From Lysobacterales bacterium (GTDB lineage: Bacteria > Pseudomonadota > Gammaproteobacteria > Xanthomonadales > Wenzhouxiangellaceae): a stretch of 57,064 nt of DNA. A model generated the notes under the pieces. It saw nothing but the letters and a program-made list of their open reading frames with translations, was not told the origin of the DNA and did not search any database. A program made the translations under genes and the position numbers. Positions 37,914 through 48,470 of this stretch are shown piece by piece (positions within the stretch are counted from its first letter, which is position 1; the number at the start of each line of letters is the position of its first letter). Location of the stretch: positions 1 through 57,064 of the forward strand of contig PBLG01000023.1 in the NCBI GenBank assembly GCA_002722315.1, written 5' to 3'.

Positions 37914-38366
37914 TCAGTGAAAAACGCAGCGGAGTGTAACAACGCTGGTCGGCGCCGCATGCCTGTGCCTGTCGGCGACCAGTCCCAGCCGATATCCCAG
38001 CCACGTGCCCAGCGTGCTGCCGAAGACGGGTGTCGCGGCGATCACGAGGAAACCGCCTGCGCCCGGCAGCGAGATCCACGCCAGCAGCGCAGCCGACGCC
38101 GCAAGCAGCAGACCGGTCGCGTGCCCGCTCAGGCGGCTGCGCCCGACCAGGGTGGCCATCAGCCCGCCGAAGAAACCGCCCACGGCCCAGGCCAGCAGCA
38201 GCGGCAGCAGCCAGCCGTCGGATAGCGGCGCCTCGGCCAGGGCATGGTTGAGGGATTGCGTTGGGTCGAGGGCATCGAAGGCGATCCAGGTGCTCTCCTG
38301 GACAATAATCGCGATGCAGATGCCTGCCGCCAGCGCCTGGACTTGCCTCTTGATCATGGACCGCAT
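37914..38366 (-). CDS. Integral membrane protein of unknown function
   Basis: The 150-residue protein has four likely membrane helices (about 10-27, 50-72, 82-99, 102-122). A glycine-rich segment (AVGGFFGGLMATLVGRSRLSGHATG) is characteristic of small polytopic proteins. I do not recognise a family. It lies upstream of tatD on the same strand and is probably co-transcribed. The start could also be the ATG at 38357. The protein ends in a short polar tail (RHRHAAPTSVVTLRCVFH). Confidence 0.7.
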   Translation of the reverse strand: MRSMIKRQVQALAAGICIAIIVQESTWIAFDALDPTQSLNHALAEAPLSDGWLLPLLLAWAVGGFFGGLMATLVGRSRLSGHATGLLLAASAALLAWISLPGAGGFLVIAATPVFGSTLGTWLGYRLGLVADRHRHAAPTSVVTLRCVFH

Positions 38367-38476
38367 TATGGCACCGCGGATGGCTTGCGCTATACTCGGA
38401 TCAAGCAGCCCCACACCCCAGGCGCACAGGCAGGCGCGCCCGCGCGAATTTCCGCGGCCGTGCAAGTGAATGACCA

Positions 38477-40786
38477 ATGAACCGTTCCCGACGTCATATC
38501 CTCTACAGCGCGTCCGGCAGAGTGCCATGGATGATAGCCGCGGTGCTGCTGGTATTGCTGCTGGTGGCCACCGTCATGCTCAGCCGGGCCTTCAGATTGG
38601 CCGAAGAGCGCGATATCGAACGATACTTCGACTCGATCGCGACCCATATCGAGACGGACCTGCTTGACAGCGCGGGACAGCATGGCGCGATCCAGAGTCG
38701 CATGGCCACGCGGCTGGCGTTCGACGGGCCGTTCGACCAGGCCGCATGGCAGTCCGACGCGGCCGCCCTGATCGAGGATCACCCCTACTACGAACTTCTT
38801 GCCGTGCTCGACGGCGACTTCGGCGTCCGCTGGATTCAGGGCGGTACCGGCGAGGGCATCGTGCCCGGCGAGGTGTTTCCGCTCAGTCCGCAGGCCCGCG
38901 CCCGCCTGGCGCGCCGGCCCGCGCCGGCCAATACGGTGGCCCTGGAGCCGCTGGGCGCGGTCACGCCCGAGCCGGCGCTGCTGTTCATGACGCCGGTAAC
39001 GGTCGACGACCAGGTCGTCAACTGGCTGGCGGCGGTCATGCTGGTGCCGGACTCGATCCGGGCCATGCTCACCGGCTTCTACCTGCGCGATGTCACCTTG
39101 TCCGGCGATTTCGGCGGTGTCGGGTTCGCGATTCCCGGGCTCGAGACCACCGAATCGACCGGTTCTGGATATCGCAGGACCCTGTCGTTCCAGCTCGGCA
39201 ACGGCCGCAGCGACCTCAAGATCGATGTCGCGCTTCGGCCTGAAACGGTCGACCAGATGCATAGCGCGCTGCCGCAGTTCATTCTTGTTTTCGGCAGCGT
39301 GATGGCGGTGCTTCTGGTGATTGCCGCGCTGCTGGCGATGGCCGCAGCGCGCCAGGCGCGGGTCCTGTCGGGCGCGAACCGGAGCCTCAAGAACGAGATT
39401 CGCGACCGGGAGCTTGCCGAGCGCGAACTACAGTTCCTGATCGCCCACGACTCGCTGACCGGGTTGCCCAACCGGCAGGGCATGATGCGGCACCTCGAGC
39501 AGGCTATCGGCGCGGTCGACGAAGGGCATCAACTGGCGGTGTTCTTCATCGATCTCGACCAGTTCAAGGATATCAACGAGACGCTGGGGCACCACCTGGG
39601 CGATGAACTGCTGCGCCAGATACCCGACCGCCTGGCGCGCGAGCTGGAGGACGAGGACGTGCTGGGTCGGCTCGGCGGCGACGAATACCTGGTCGTGGCC
39701 CAGCGACGCGACAGCGAGCGCGTGACCCGCCTGGCCGACCGCCTGCTCGGCGCGCTGGACAAGCCCTTCCGGATCGAGGAGCACCAGCTTTTCGTCAGCG
39801 CCAGCATCGGCCTGGCGTTCCTGGACGCGTCGTCGCCCTCGCCGGGCGAGCTGATCCAGAACGCCGACGCGGCGCTGTTCCGGGCCAAGCAGCTCGGCCG
39901 TAACCAGCACGCCATGTTTACCCCGGAAATGTTCGCCCAGGTGGAATACCGCCTGCACCTGAGCCGGGACATCCGCGAAGCCCTGGACCAGGAGCAGTTC
40001 CGCATCGCCTACCAGCCGATCGTGGACCTGGAAACGCTGGAGATCTGCGGCGTCGAGGCGCTGATGCGATGGCCCCACAAGGACGGCTACAACGTCCCGC
40101 CCAGGGATTTCATCCGCGTGGCCGAGGAGACCGGCGTCGTGCATCGACTCAGCCAGTACGCGCTGTCGCGGGCCGTCAGCGACCTGGCCGGCTGGCAGAA
40201 GGACTTCGAAAACGCCCCGTGGCTGGCGGTCAACATCTCGGGCGCCCAGTTCCGCGAGGCCGAGTTCGTGCGCGACCTGAGCGTGCTGTTGCACCATCAC
40301 CGGATTTCACCCGACCGGCTGCACCTGGAAATCACCGAAGAGGTCCTGATCGAGAACCTGGCGCGCAACCGCGACGTGCTCGAGCAGCTCGACGAGATCG
40401 GCATGCCCATCGTGGTCGACGATTTCGGCATTGGCTACTCGTCGCTGGCCTACATCAAGAACTTCCCGATATCCACGATCAAGATCGACCAGGGCTTCGT
40501 TCGCGGCATCCAGGACGATGCCGATGACCAGGCCATCACGCGCACCATCTGCGATCTGTCGCACGAGCTCGCCCTGAAGACCGTTGCCGAAGGCATAGAG
40601 CAGCCCGGCCAGCTGGCGCTGCTGCGGCGATACGGCTGCGACCTGGGCCAGGGCTTTCTGTTCATGCACCCGGTTTCGGCCGCGGAAATCGCGCGGTTGC
40701 TGGCCGGCCCGCCGCCCTGGGCCGGGCTTCTGAAGACCCACGAAGAATCGCGCGATCTTCTCCAGGGGCGGGGAAAGACGTCCTGA
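38477..40786 (+). CDS. Two-domain diguanylate cyclase/phosphodiesterase (GGDEF-EAL)
   Basis: The 769-residue inner-membrane protein has one membrane helix near the N-terminus (about 17-37), a periplasmic sensor-like region of about 230 residues, and a second helix (about 272-293). The GGDEF domain has GGDEY at 400-404, so the cyclase site is intact. The EAL domain has EAL at 527-529 and DDFGIGYSS, so hydrolysis of c-di-GMP is also possible. Which activity dominates cannot be read from sequence. It may influence pili or biofilm. The ATG at 38477 follows a short spacer. Confidence 0.93.
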   Translation: MNRSRRHILYSASGRVPWMIAAVLLVLLLVATVMLSRAFRLAEERDIERYFDSIATHIETDLLDSAGQHGAIQSRMATRLAFDGPFDQAAWQSDAAALIEDHPYYELLAVLDGDFGVRWIQGGTGEGIVPGEVFPLSPQARARLARRPAPANTVALEPLGAVTPEPALLFMTPVTVDDQVVNWLAAVMLVPDSIRAMLTGFYLRDVTLSGDFGGVGFAIPGLETTESTGSGYRRTLSFQLGNGRSDLKIDVALRPETVDQMHSALPQFILVFGSVMAVLLVIAALLAMAAARQARVLSGANRSLKNEIRDRELAERELQFLIAHDSLTGLPNRQGMMRHLEQAIGAVDEGHQLAVFFIDLDQFKDINETLGHHLGDELLRQIPDRLARELEDEDVLGRLGGDEYLVVAQRRDSERVTRLADRLLGALDKPFRIEEHQLFVSASIGLAFLDASSPSPGELIQNADAALFRAKQLGRNQHAMFTPEMFAQVEYRLHLSRDIREALDQEQFRIAYQPIVDLETLEICGVEALMRWPHKDGYNVPPRDFIRVAEETGVVHRLSQYALSRAVSDLAGWQKDFENAPWLAVNISGAQFREAEFVRDLSVLLHHHRISPDRLHLEITEEVLIENLARNRDVLEQLDEIGMPIVVDDFGIGYSSLAYIKNFPISTIKIDQGFVRGIQDDADDQAITRTICDLSHELALKTVAEGIEQPGQLALLRRYGCDLGQGFLFMHPVSAAEIARLLAGPPPWAGLLKTHEESRDLLQGRGKTS

Positions 40787-40895
40787 GCCCCCCGGTCTGG
40801 CGAGTGCCGGCATTGATCCAGGTTCCCTTGTAATCAGCCTCGTATTCGACGATAATAGAGGGCTGACTTTCCACCAAGCACCAGGTGCGCCAAAA

Positions 40896-41144
40896 ATGAA
40901 GGCTGATATCCATCCCGAATACCGTGAAGTCGTCTTTCAGGACGTCTCCAGCGACTTTTCGTTCAAGACCCGTTCGACCATTCAGACCCGCGATACGGTC
41001 AAGTGGGAAGACGGCAACGAGTACCCGCTGGTCAAGGTAGAAGTGTCCAGCAAGTCGCATCCGTTCTACACCGGTCAGCACAAGATCGTCGATTCCGGCG
41101 GCCGTGTCGACCGGTTCAAGCAGCGTTACGGCAAGAGCAAGTAA
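40896..41144 (+). CDS. rpmE2: 50S ribosomal protein L31 type B
   Basis: The 82-residue protein matches the type B form ([40 protein letters not shown]). It has no cysteines, so it lacks the zinc ribbon of type A. Zinc-free paralogues often replace the zinc form under zinc shortage. No Zur-like operator is obvious upstream, so it may be the ordinary copy here. Confidence 0.95.
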   Translation: MKADIHPEYREVVFQDVSSDFSFKTRSTIQTRDTVKWEDGNEYPLVKVEVSSKSHPFYTGQHKIVDSGGRVDRFKQRYGKSK

Positions 41145-41312
41145 CGCCGACAGCGCGCGGCCGGCGATGGCCGCGTTGCTGTGACATACTGAATATACGC
41201 AACCGTATGGTTGCAGCCGAACCCGTGGCGACAGGCTTGTCGGCGAGCATTCGGAACGACCCGACTTCTGCCCGACTTGCCCGGCCTGTTGCAGACTGCC
41301 AGGAGTTGAGCC

Positions 41313-42602
41313 GTGTCCGACCGCAAACTGACCCTCACCGATCCGCAATCCGGTAAATCGCTGGACCTTCCCGTCGTATCCGGCTCGGAAGGCGATCCGA
41401 CGCTGGATATCAGCAGCCTGCACAAGGAACTCGGCTACTTCACGTTCGATCCCGGCTACGGCATGACCGCCAGCTGCAAGAGCGACATCACGTTCATCGA
41501 CGGCGGGGAGGGCATCCTGCGCTACCGCGGTTACCCGATCGAGCAGCTGGCCGAGAACTCGTCGTTCCTGGAAGTGGCCTACACGCTGCTCTACGGCGAT
41601 CTCCCGACCAGCGATCAGTTCTCCGGCTTCGAGCGCGACATCACGTACCACACGATGGTGCACGAGAAGATCAATACCTTCATGCAGGGCTTTCATTACA
41701 ACGCCCACCCGATGGCGATCCTGGCAGGCGTGGTCGGCTCGATGGCAGCGTTCTACCACGACAAGCTCGACGTCAAGGATCCCGAGCAGCGCGAGCTGGC
41801 GGCCAAGCGCCTGATCGCCAAGATGCCCACGGTGGCCGCGGCCGCCTACCGGCATTCGATGGGCTGGCCCAGCGCCTACCCGAAGAACTCGCTGCCGTAC
41901 AGCGACCGGTTCCTGCACATGATGTTCTCGGTGCCGGCCGAGCCCTACGAGATCAATCCCGTGGCGGCCAAGGCGCTGGACCTGCTGTTCATCCTTCACG
42001 CCGATCACGAGCAGAACGCGTCGACCTCGACCGTTCGCCTGGTCGCGTCCACCGGCGCCAATCCGTATGCCTGCGTCGCCGCCGGCATCGCGGCCCTGTG
42101 GGGCCCCGCCCACGGCGGCGCCAACGAGGCGGTGCTGAAGATGCTCAACGAGATCGGCTCGGTCAAGAACGTGCCCGAATTCGTCAAGCGGGCCAAGGAC
42201 AAGGACGATCCGTTCCGCCTGATGGGCTTCGGACATCGCGTCTACAAGAACTACGATCCGCGCGCCACCATCATCCGCAAGCAGTGCCACGAGGTGCTGG
42301 CCGAACTCGGCAAGCAGGACGAGCTGCTGGACCTGGCGATGGAGCTGGAGCGGATCGCGCTGGAAGACGACTACTTCGTCGAGCGCAAGCTGTACCCGAA
42401 CGTGGACTTCTACTCGGGCATCATCTACAAGGCGCTGGGCATCCCGACCTCGATGTTCACCGCGATGTTCGCGATCGGTCGTACGGTCGGCTGGGTCAGC
42501 CAGTGGCTGGAGCAGGCCGCCAACCCGACACGCATCGGGCGTCCGCGGCAGGTCTACACCGGGCCCACCGAGCGGTCTTACGTCCCGATCCAAAACCGCT
42601 GA
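41313..42602 (+). CDS. gltA: Citrate synthase
   Basis: Condenses oxaloacetate with acetyl-CoA, the entry step of the TCA cycle. The 429 residues match the type II bacterial enzyme (E. coli 427). Active-site regions are present: [39 protein letters not shown] and the final PRQVYTGP. It begins with GTG, supported by aggag 8 bases upstream; no ATG serves better. It stands alone between L31 and a convergent gene. Confidence 0.97.
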   Translation: MSDRKLTLTDPQSGKSLDLPVVSGSEGDPTLDISSLHKELGYFTFDPGYGMTASCKSDITFIDGGEGILRYRGYPIEQLAENSSFLEVAYTLLYGDLPTSDQFSGFERDITYHTMVHEKINTFMQGFHYNAHPMAILAGVVGSMAAFYHDKLDVKDPEQRELAAKRLIAKMPTVAAAAYRHSMGWPSAYPKNSLPYSDRFLHMMFSVPAEPYEINPVAAKALDLLFILHADHEQNASTSTVRLVASTGANPYACVAAGIAALWGPAHGGANEAVLKMLNEIGSVKNVPEFVKRAKDKDDPFRLMGFGHRVYKNYDPRATIIRKQCHEVLAELGKQDELLDLAMELERIALEDDYFVERKLYPNVDFYSGIIYKALGIPTSMFTAMFAIGRTVGWVSQWLEQAANPTRIGRPRQVYTGPTERSYVPIQNR

Positions 42603-42653
42603 AAAACTACTGCGCGGGCGCCTGACGGCGTCCGGCGGTGCTCGGGACGCGCT

Positions 42654-43271
42654 CTATAAACCCGGTTCGTTGATCAGGCGTTCGATTTCCTGGGTGCCGG
42701 CGCGTCTTTGGGCGCGGCCGTCGACCGGGTCCGGTGGGGGCTGCTTCCAGCTGGCACCGGCCATCAGGGCCAGTTCGAAACACTGTCCGTCGGCCTCGAT
42801 CACGACCAGTTCCAGGTCGCGATAGCTGTTGTCGTGCCAGCGGATGCGGCGGGTTTCCTGCTCGAAACGGATGTTGCGCGAGAGCAGGAATGCGATCACG
42901 TCGTCCTCGGTCTCGCAGAACACGTGCAGCGAGATGCGCGAATGCCGATCGGAGGTGCCTTCCAGTACGGGGCCGACCAGCTTGGGCCGGAACCGACCGA
43001 AGAATTTCATCGCTTCCAGCGCGGCGCGGCGCTTTTCGACCAGGTCGTCTGCGAGTTCCTCGCCGCCGTACATGGCCCGGTAGCGCTTGAGTTCGGCTTC
43101 CACTTCGGCGTTGGAAGGCAGTCCCGAGCGGCCCGACAGCCCCAGCCTGTGGGCCGCTTTCTGCTTGGCCTGGCCGTAGTTGCGCTGTCCCTCGGTGGCC
43201 AGTATCCGGGCCGCTTCGGCCGCGACTTCCTGGCGGATGCGTTCGTTCTGGCGATCTCCCCTTGTCGGCAT
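42654..43271 (-). CDS. Conserved protein with nucleotidyltransferase-like features
   Basis: The 205-residue cytoplasmic protein has a helical N-terminal half (RIRQEVAAEAARILATEG). A C-terminal domain includes KLVGPVLEGTSDRHSRISLHVF, cited here only as GPVLEGTSDRHSRISL, which resembles the GS-x-D-x-D pattern of minimal nucleotidyltransferases, though the aspartates are not classical. It ends with PVDGRAQRRAG. I recall similar conserved gammaproteobacterial proteins of unknown function. I chose ATG 43271, preceded by aaggag, over a longer frame to 43367. It is downstream of the PBP1A gene on the same strand. Confidence 0.75.
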   Translation of the reverse strand: MPTRGDRQNERIRQEVAAEAARILATEGQRNYGQAKQKAAHRLGLSGRSGLPSNAEVEAELKRYRAMYGGEELADDLVEKRRAALEAMKFFGRFRPKLVGPVLEGTSDRHSRISLHVFCETEDDVIAFLLSRNIRFEQETRRIRWHDNSYRDLELVVIEADGQCFELALMAGASWKQPPPDPVDGRAQRRAGTQEIERLINEPGL

Positions 43272-43323
43272 GACCAGGCTCCTTGCGGTGTAGGGGGCGC
43301 TCGAGTCGCGCCGGGATTTCAGG

Positions 43324-45888
43324 TCAGAATATCTCGTAGGGGTCGGTGTCGTCTTCGCTTTGCTCACCTTCCGGGTTCTTCAGCGGCGGCAGGTTGCCGG
43401 CCGGGAACCACTCTCGCACCGCGCCCGGTGCATCGGGCCGCACGCGCAGTCCGCTGTCCGGATCGATGCTGGCCTCGACGATGCCCACGGGCACGGGATA
43501 AGCCTGCTCGGGCACACCCTCCAGCGCGACTTGCATGTAATCGACCCAGATCGGCAGCGCGGTCCGGCCGCCCTGTTCGTAGTCGCCCAGCGATTCGTTG
43601 CTGTCGAGGCCGACCCAGACCGTCGTCACCAGCGAGCTGTTGAAGCCGGAGAACCAGGTGTCGCGCTGGTCGTTGGTGGTGCCCGTCTTGCCGGCCAGGT
43701 CGTCGCGCCCCAGCGCGAGCGCCCGGCGGCCGGTGCCGTAGGTGATCACGTCGCTCATCATCGAGCGGATCAGCCAGGCCGTCTGCGGCTCGATGACGCG
43801 CGAGGCGTAGACCGGCACCGGCGGTCCATGGAGCGTTTCCGGCGCGTCGGCTTCGCCCGACGGCGCTTGGCCGTCTTCGTCCCGGCCGGAGGAATCATCG
43901 TCGCTCGCCGGTGCGTCGAGGTTCAGGTCGAGCTCGCGCGGCGCTTCCCGCTCCACGCTGGCCGTCGCCTGCGCCTGCGCCTGTGTCGGCGAGCGGGCAT
44001 CCGGGGCGCTGAGATTGTCGCGATCGCCGCACTCGCGACAGGCCAGCGGTCGCGGAAGCAGCGGTAGTTCCCGGCCCTGGTCGTCGATGATCGCGTGGAT
44101 GAAGAAGGGATCGATAGCGAAGCCGCCGTTGGCGAAAACGGCGTAGGCCGCGGCCAGGTCCAGCGGCGTGATCGAGGCCGAGCCCAGCGCCATCGAGGGG
44201 CCGTTGGGCATCTGGCTGCGCTGGAACCCGAACTCGGTGACGTAATCGATGGTCGGCTGCACCCCGATGTCCATCACCAGCCTGACGCTGATCAGGTTGC
44301 GCGAATGAATCATGGCTTCCCGCAACCGGGTCGGCCCGAAGAATTTCTCGCTGAAGTTCATCGGCTTCCAGGTGCGTTCCTGGGACGGGTCGTCGAACAC
44401 GATGGGCGCGTCGTTGACCAGGCTGGCCGGGGTGTATCCGTTGTCGATGGCGGCGGCGTAGATGAACGGCTTGAATGCCGACCCCGGCTGGCGCCGGCTT
44501 TGGGTTGCGCGGTTGAACTGGCTGGCGCCGAAATCCAGCCCCCCGACCAGCGCGACCACCGCGCCGGTATCGGGCTTGAGCGAGACCAGCGCTGCCTGCG
44601 CTTCCGGTATCTGCGCCAGTCGCGGCCCTTCGTCGCCGGCGCGCAGCCGCACCAGGTCGCCGGGATCCAGTACCGCGTCTACGCTTTCGGGGCGAGCGCC
44701 GAGGGCGTTTCTGCCGAGATGGTCGCGGGCCCATTCGACGTCGTCCAGGGCGAGCTGCACCTCGTCGCCGTCGTCGGTCAGCAGGGTGGCCGATTCGGGG
44801 CCGGACTCGAGCACGACGGCCGGCTCCAGGTCGCCCACGACGCGCGCGTTTGCGAGTTCCTCCAGCAGCGCCTGGCGGTCGTCCAGCAGCGCCGGATCCA
44901 GCTCGCGCTCCGGGCCGCGCCAGCCGTGCCGGCGGTCGTAATCGTCCAGCCCTTCGCGCACCGCGAGGTCGGCGGCCTGCTGCAGCCGGCTGTCGGCCGT
45001 GGTCACGATGGTGTAGCCGCGCGTGTAGGCGGCGTTGGCGCCGAATCGATCGACCGCCTGCTGGCGCGCGATCTCGGCAATCCAGGGGGCGTCGAGTTCG
45101 GCTTGCGGACCGTGCACGCGCGCCCGGTCCGCTTCGGCCATGGCGGTTTCATATTCGCCCCGGTCGATGAATCCCTCTTCGAGCATGCGATCCAGCACAT
45201 AGTTTCGGCGATCCAGCGCGAAGCCGGGATTGGTCACCGGGTTGACCACCGAAGGCCGCTGCGGCAGGCCCGCGATCATGGCCATCTGCGCAATCGTCAG
45301 TTCGTCGACGGTCTTGCCGTAGTAAATCTGGGCCGCGGCCCCGACGCCGTAGGCCCGGTGGCCGAGGAATTCCTTGTTGAGGTAGAGCTCGAGAATTTCG
45401 TCCTTGGTGAGTTCGCGCTCGATCTTCATCGCCAGGAAGATCTCGCGCACCTTTCGGGTAACCGAAAACTCGTTGCTCAGGTAGAACCTGCGCGCGACCT
45501 GCTGGGTGATCGTGCTGCCGCCGGGGACGCGACGCTGGCCGAGATAGCGCACGTAGCCGAAAACGCCGCGCAGCGTACCGCGCCAGTCGATGCCGGGGTG
45601 ATTGTAGAAGTTGTCGTCTTCGGCCGCCAGGAATGCCTGCTTGAGTGTGAGCGGTATTTCGTCTACCTTGAGCGGAATCCTGCGCTGCTCGCCGACGGTC
45701 GTGATCAGCTTGTCGTCGGCCGAATAGATCCGAAGCGGGACCTGCAGTTCAACGTCTTTGAGGGTATCGACAGAAGGGAGTGACGGGACGATAATCAGCC
45801 ATAGTATTGTGAATCCGATCACTGCCAGGACCATTCCGAGCAAAAACAGTCGGATAGAAAACTTAATTAAAGACTTTATTTGTGGCAT
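43324..45888 (-). CDS. mrcA: Penicillin-binding protein 1A (bifunctional transglycosylase/transpeptidase)
   Basis: The 854-residue inner-membrane protein polymerises and cross-links peptidoglycan. A membrane anchor lies at about 12-36. The GT51 transglycosylase shows EDDNFYNHPGID and GGSTITQQVARR. The transpeptidase has the SxxK motif SAFKPF, SRN and KTGTT. Between SRN and KTGTT lies a long acidic, low-complexity insert (about 80 residues, with CREC and a D/E/S/A-rich part), longer than in E. coli PBP1A. I chose ATG 45888 (MPQIKS) for its fit to the membrane segment; the frame also starts at 45909. It is divergent from pilM, a common arrangement. Confidence 0.94.
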   Translation of the reverse strand: MPQIKSLIKFSIRLFLLGMVLAVIGFTILWLIIVPSLPSVDTLKDVELQVPLRIYSADDKLITTVGEQRRIPLKVDEIPLTLKQAFLAAEDDNFYNHPGIDWRGTLRGVFGYVRYLGQRRVPGGSTITQQVARRFYLSNEFSVTRKVREIFLAMKIERELTKDEILELYLNKEFLGHRAYGVGAAAQIYYGKTVDELTIAQMAMIAGLPQRPSVVNPVTNPGFALDRRNYVLDRMLEEGFIDRGEYETAMAEADRARVHGPQAELDAPWIAEIARQQAVDRFGANAAYTRGYTIVTTADSRLQQAADLAVREGLDDYDRRHGWRGPERELDPALLDDRQALLEELANARVVGDLEPAVVLESGPESATLLTDDGDEVQLALDDVEWARDHLGRNALGARPESVDAVLDPGDLVRLRAGDEGPRLAQIPEAQAALVSLKPDTGAVVALVGGLDFGASQFNRATQSRRQPGSAFKPFIYAAAIDNGYTPASLVNDAPIVFDDPSQERTWKPMNFSEKFFGPTRLREAMIHSRNLISVRLVMDIGVQPTIDYVTEFGFQRSQMPNGPSMALGSASITPLDLAAAYAVFANGGFAIDPFFIHAIIDDQGRELPLLPRPLACRECGDRDNLSAPDARSPTQAQAQATASVEREAPRELDLNLDAPASDDDSSGRDEDGQAPSGEADAPETLHGPPVPVYASRVIEPQTAWLIRSMMSDVITYGTGRRALALGRDDLAGKTGTTNDQRDTWFSGFNSSLVTTVWVGLDSNESLGDYEQGGRTALPIWVDYMQVALEGVPEQAYPVPVGIVEASIDPDSGLRVRPDAPGAVREWFPAGNLPPLKNPEGEQSEDDTDPYEIF

Positions 45889-46198
45889 GGAGTATGATAC
45901 ACCTTGCATTCGGGATCGATCGACGCGGGATCGACGGTTGCCGAAAGGCCGGCAAAAGCCGAAAATTGGACCGCAGCAAGCGCTGAACGATCCATTTTAT
46001 CGGCTCGCAACGGCGAGATTGCCAGTTTTGCAAGGTTCGAAGCACGACGGGGGGCGGACCGGCGTTGAGAACATGAACCGAGAGGAGTCTGGGGATGAAG
46101 TGCAGCAGCAGAGCCGGCCATGAGGGAGTGGCGAACCGAGGCCTCGTGTCGGTGCCCGGAAACGGGCCATACCAACAAACAATCATCGGGGAACGGTC
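45889..46198. other. Divergent promoter region of mrcA and pilM
   Basis: About 310 bases between two divergent genes should carry both promoters. Bases 45860-45900 are AT-rich near mrcA. I see no strong operator or RNA gene. Confidence 0.5.
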
Positions 46199-47257
46199 TT
46201 GAATATCTTCAAACGATCCGTGCCGCCCACGATCGGGGTGGACATCGGCACCAGCAGCGTCAAGGTGCTGCAGCTCAGCAAGGCCGGTTCCGGCTATCGC
46301 GTGGAGCACGTCGCAGTCGAAGCGTTGCCCGAAGGCGCCTACGCCGAGCACAGCATCAACAATGTCGACGAAGTCGGCGCGGCAATCCGGAGCGCGGTCA
46401 AGCGCAGCGGCAGCAAGGCCAAGCATTGCGCCATGGCCGTTTCCGGTTCGGCCGTCATCACCAAGCTCATCCATCTGCCGGGCGATCTCGCCGAAGACGA
46501 GATCGAAGGCCAGATCGAGATCGAAGCCGGCCAGTACATTCCCTATCCGCGCGATGAAGTGAGCCTGGACTTCGAAATCCTGGGCGCTTCGGCGCGCAAT
46601 GCGGATGTCACCGAAATCCTGCTGGCCGCGTCCAAGACCGAAAACATCGAGACGCGTGAAGCGGTTGCCGAACTCGCCGGGCTCACCGCCCGGGTGGTCG
46701 ACGTCGAGGCATTCGCCATCGCCAATGCCTTCGAGCTTGTTCGCAAGCGCGACGGCGTGCCCGATTCCGGCGTCATCGCCGTGCTCGACATCGGCGACGT
46801 CCGGGCCTCGCTCAACGTGTTGCGGGCCGGCCGCTCGATCTATTACCGCGACCATCCGTTCGGCGGACGCGAGCTGATCGAGGAAACCATGCGCCGCTAC
46901 GGCCTGGATGCCGAGCAGGCCCAGTTCTGGAAGCGCGGCGAGGAGCCGCCGGCCGGCTTCGACGACGAGGTCCTGGAGCCTTACCGCCAGAGCGTGATCC
47001 AGCAGATCGGCCGCGCACTCCAGTTCTATTCGTCCAGCCGCGAGTACTCGAGCATCAACACCTTGTACCTGGCCGGCGGCGGCGCGGCCGCGGAAGGCCT
47101 GGTCGAGGCGGTCAGCGCCGAGCTGGGCATGAACGCCGAACTGGCCGATCCGCTCAAGGGCATCAAGCTTGCCCCGCGCATCAATGCGGCCATGCTTGAC
47201 ATGATGCGACCAACGCTGGTCACAGCCTGTGGCCTGGCACTGCGGGGAGTCGAATAA
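46199..47257 (+). CDS. pilM: Type IV pilus assembly actin-like ATPase PilM
   Basis: The 352-residue cytoplasmic protein has the actin-like fold: GVDIGTSSVKVLQL near the N-terminus, IAVLDIGDVRASLNV and YLAGGGAAAEGL. It binds the N-terminal tail of PilN and links the inner-membrane alignment complex to the cytoplasm. The start is TTG at 46199 (MNIFKRS), with ggggaac before it. It overlaps pilN by one base (TAATG), so the operon pilMNOPQ is translationally coupled. Confidence 0.95.
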   Translation: MNIFKRSVPPTIGVDIGTSSVKVLQLSKAGSGYRVEHVAVEALPEGAYAEHSINNVDEVGAAIRSAVKRSGSKAKHCAMAVSGSAVITKLIHLPGDLAEDEIEGQIEIEAGQYIPYPRDEVSLDFEILGASARNADVTEILLAASKTENIETREAVAELAGLTARVVDVEAFAIANAFELVRKRDGVPDSGVIAVLDIGDVRASLNVLRAGRSIYYRDHPFGGRELIEETMRRYGLDAEQAQFWKRGEEPPAGFDDEVLEPYRQSVIQQIGRALQFYSSSREYSSINTLYLAGGGAAAEGLVEAVSAELGMNAELADPLKGIKLAPRINAAMLDMMRPTLVTACGLALRGVE

Positions 47258-47850
47258 TGCGCAAGATCAACCTACTGCCCTGGCGCGAGGAACTTCGTCG
47301 CGAAGCCCAGCGCAATTTCATGATCCTGCTGATCGTCGCGGCCGTTGCGGCCGCCGGTTGCGTTTTCGCGGTCAACCGCTATTTCGATGCCCAGATCAGC
47401 AACCAGAATCAGCGCAACGCGTATTTGAATACCGAGATCGCCAAGCTGGACCGCCAGATCGCCCGAATCGCGGAGCTCGACGAGACCCGCAGCCGGCTTC
47501 TGGAGCGCAAGCAGGTCATCGAAGACCTGCAGGCCAACAGGACCTTGATGGTCCGGCTGTTCGACCAGCTCGTGCGCACGGTGCCCACCGGGATCCGGCT
47601 GCTGAATGCGCGCCAGGTCGGCGACCAGATCACGATCACCGGCACCAGCCAGTCGAACGCCCGCGTTTCGACCTACCTGCGCAACCTGGAGGCCTCCGGG
47701 GTGCTCCACAATCCGCAGCTGAGGATCATCGAGGCCGAGACCGAAGAAACCGATTCGCAGATGCCGTACATGTTCACGGTGGCCGCCACTGTGGCGCCGC
47801 CCGAAACGGTTGACGACGAACCCCAGACCGGAACGGAGGCCGCAGAATAA
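47257..47850 (+). CDS. pilN: Type IV pilus assembly protein PilN
   Basis: The 197-residue bitopic membrane protein begins with the conserved MRKINLLPWREELRREAQRN tail that PilM binds, followed by a membrane helix (about 22-42), a coiled coil and a ferredoxin-like periplasmic domain. It pairs with PilO in the alignment complex. It overlaps pilM and pilO by one base each. Confidence 0.95.
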   Translation: MRKINLLPWREELRREAQRNFMILLIVAAVAAAGCVFAVNRYFDAQISNQNQRNAYLNTEIAKLDRQIARIAELDETRSRLLERKQVIEDLQANRTLMVRLFDQLVRTVPTGIRLLNARQVGDQITITGTSQSNARVSTYLRNLEASGVLHNPQLRIIEAETEETDSQMPYMFTVAATVAPPETVDDEPQTGTEAAE

Positions 47851-48470
47851 TGGATCTTCAGGAAATTCGCGACCTCGATTTCAACGACCTGGGCAGCGCC
47901 TCGACCGGGGCCAAGGCCTTCTTGCTGATCGTCATGGCCGCGCTCATCATCGGCGCCGGCTACTGGTTCATCATCAAGGACCAGCGTGCCGATCTCGCCA
48001 ACCGCGAGCGCCAGGAAGTCCAGCTTCGCCAGGAGTTCGAGCAGAAGCAGCGCAAGGCCGCTTCGCTGGAAATCTACGAGCGCCAGCTCGATGAAATGCG
48101 CACCATGCTTCGCACGCTGCTGCGCCAGCTGCCGAGCAAGACCGAAATGCCGGATCTGCTGGTGGACATATCCCAGACGGCGCTTGCCGCGGGCATCGAA
48201 ACCGAACTTTTCGAGCCCAGGGCCGAGCAGGTCCAGGATTTCTACGCCGAGCAGCCCATATCGATACGCATGACCGGGCAGTACCACCAGTTCGGCAATT
48301 TCGTCAGCGGCGTGGCTTCGCTGTCGCGGGTCGTCATCCTCACCATGCAGGACATCTCGCTGGAGCCGGTCGAGGGTCGGCCGGGCATCCTGCGTATGGA
48401 AGGCACCGTGACCACCTACCGCTACCTGGATGACGGTGAAGACAGCGAACTGCTGGAAGGAGAATCCTGA
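47850..48470 (+). CDS. pilO: Type IV pilus assembly protein PilO
   Basis: The 206-residue protein has a short cytoplasmic start (MDLQEIRDLDFNDLG), a membrane helix (about 26-45), a coiled coil and a periplasmic domain (YHQFGNFVSGVASLSRVVIL). It forms a heterodimer with PilN and contacts PilP. It overlaps both neighbours in the operon. Confidence 0.94.
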   Translation: MDLQEIRDLDFNDLGSASTGAKAFLLIVMAALIIGAGYWFIIKDQRADLANRERQEVQLRQEFEQKQRKAASLEIYERQLDEMRTMLRTLLRQLPSKTEMPDLLVDISQTALAAGIETELFEPRAEQVQDFYAEQPISIRMTGQYHQFGNFVSGVASLSRVVILTMQDISLEPVEGRPGILRMEGTVTTYRYLDDGEDSELLEGES

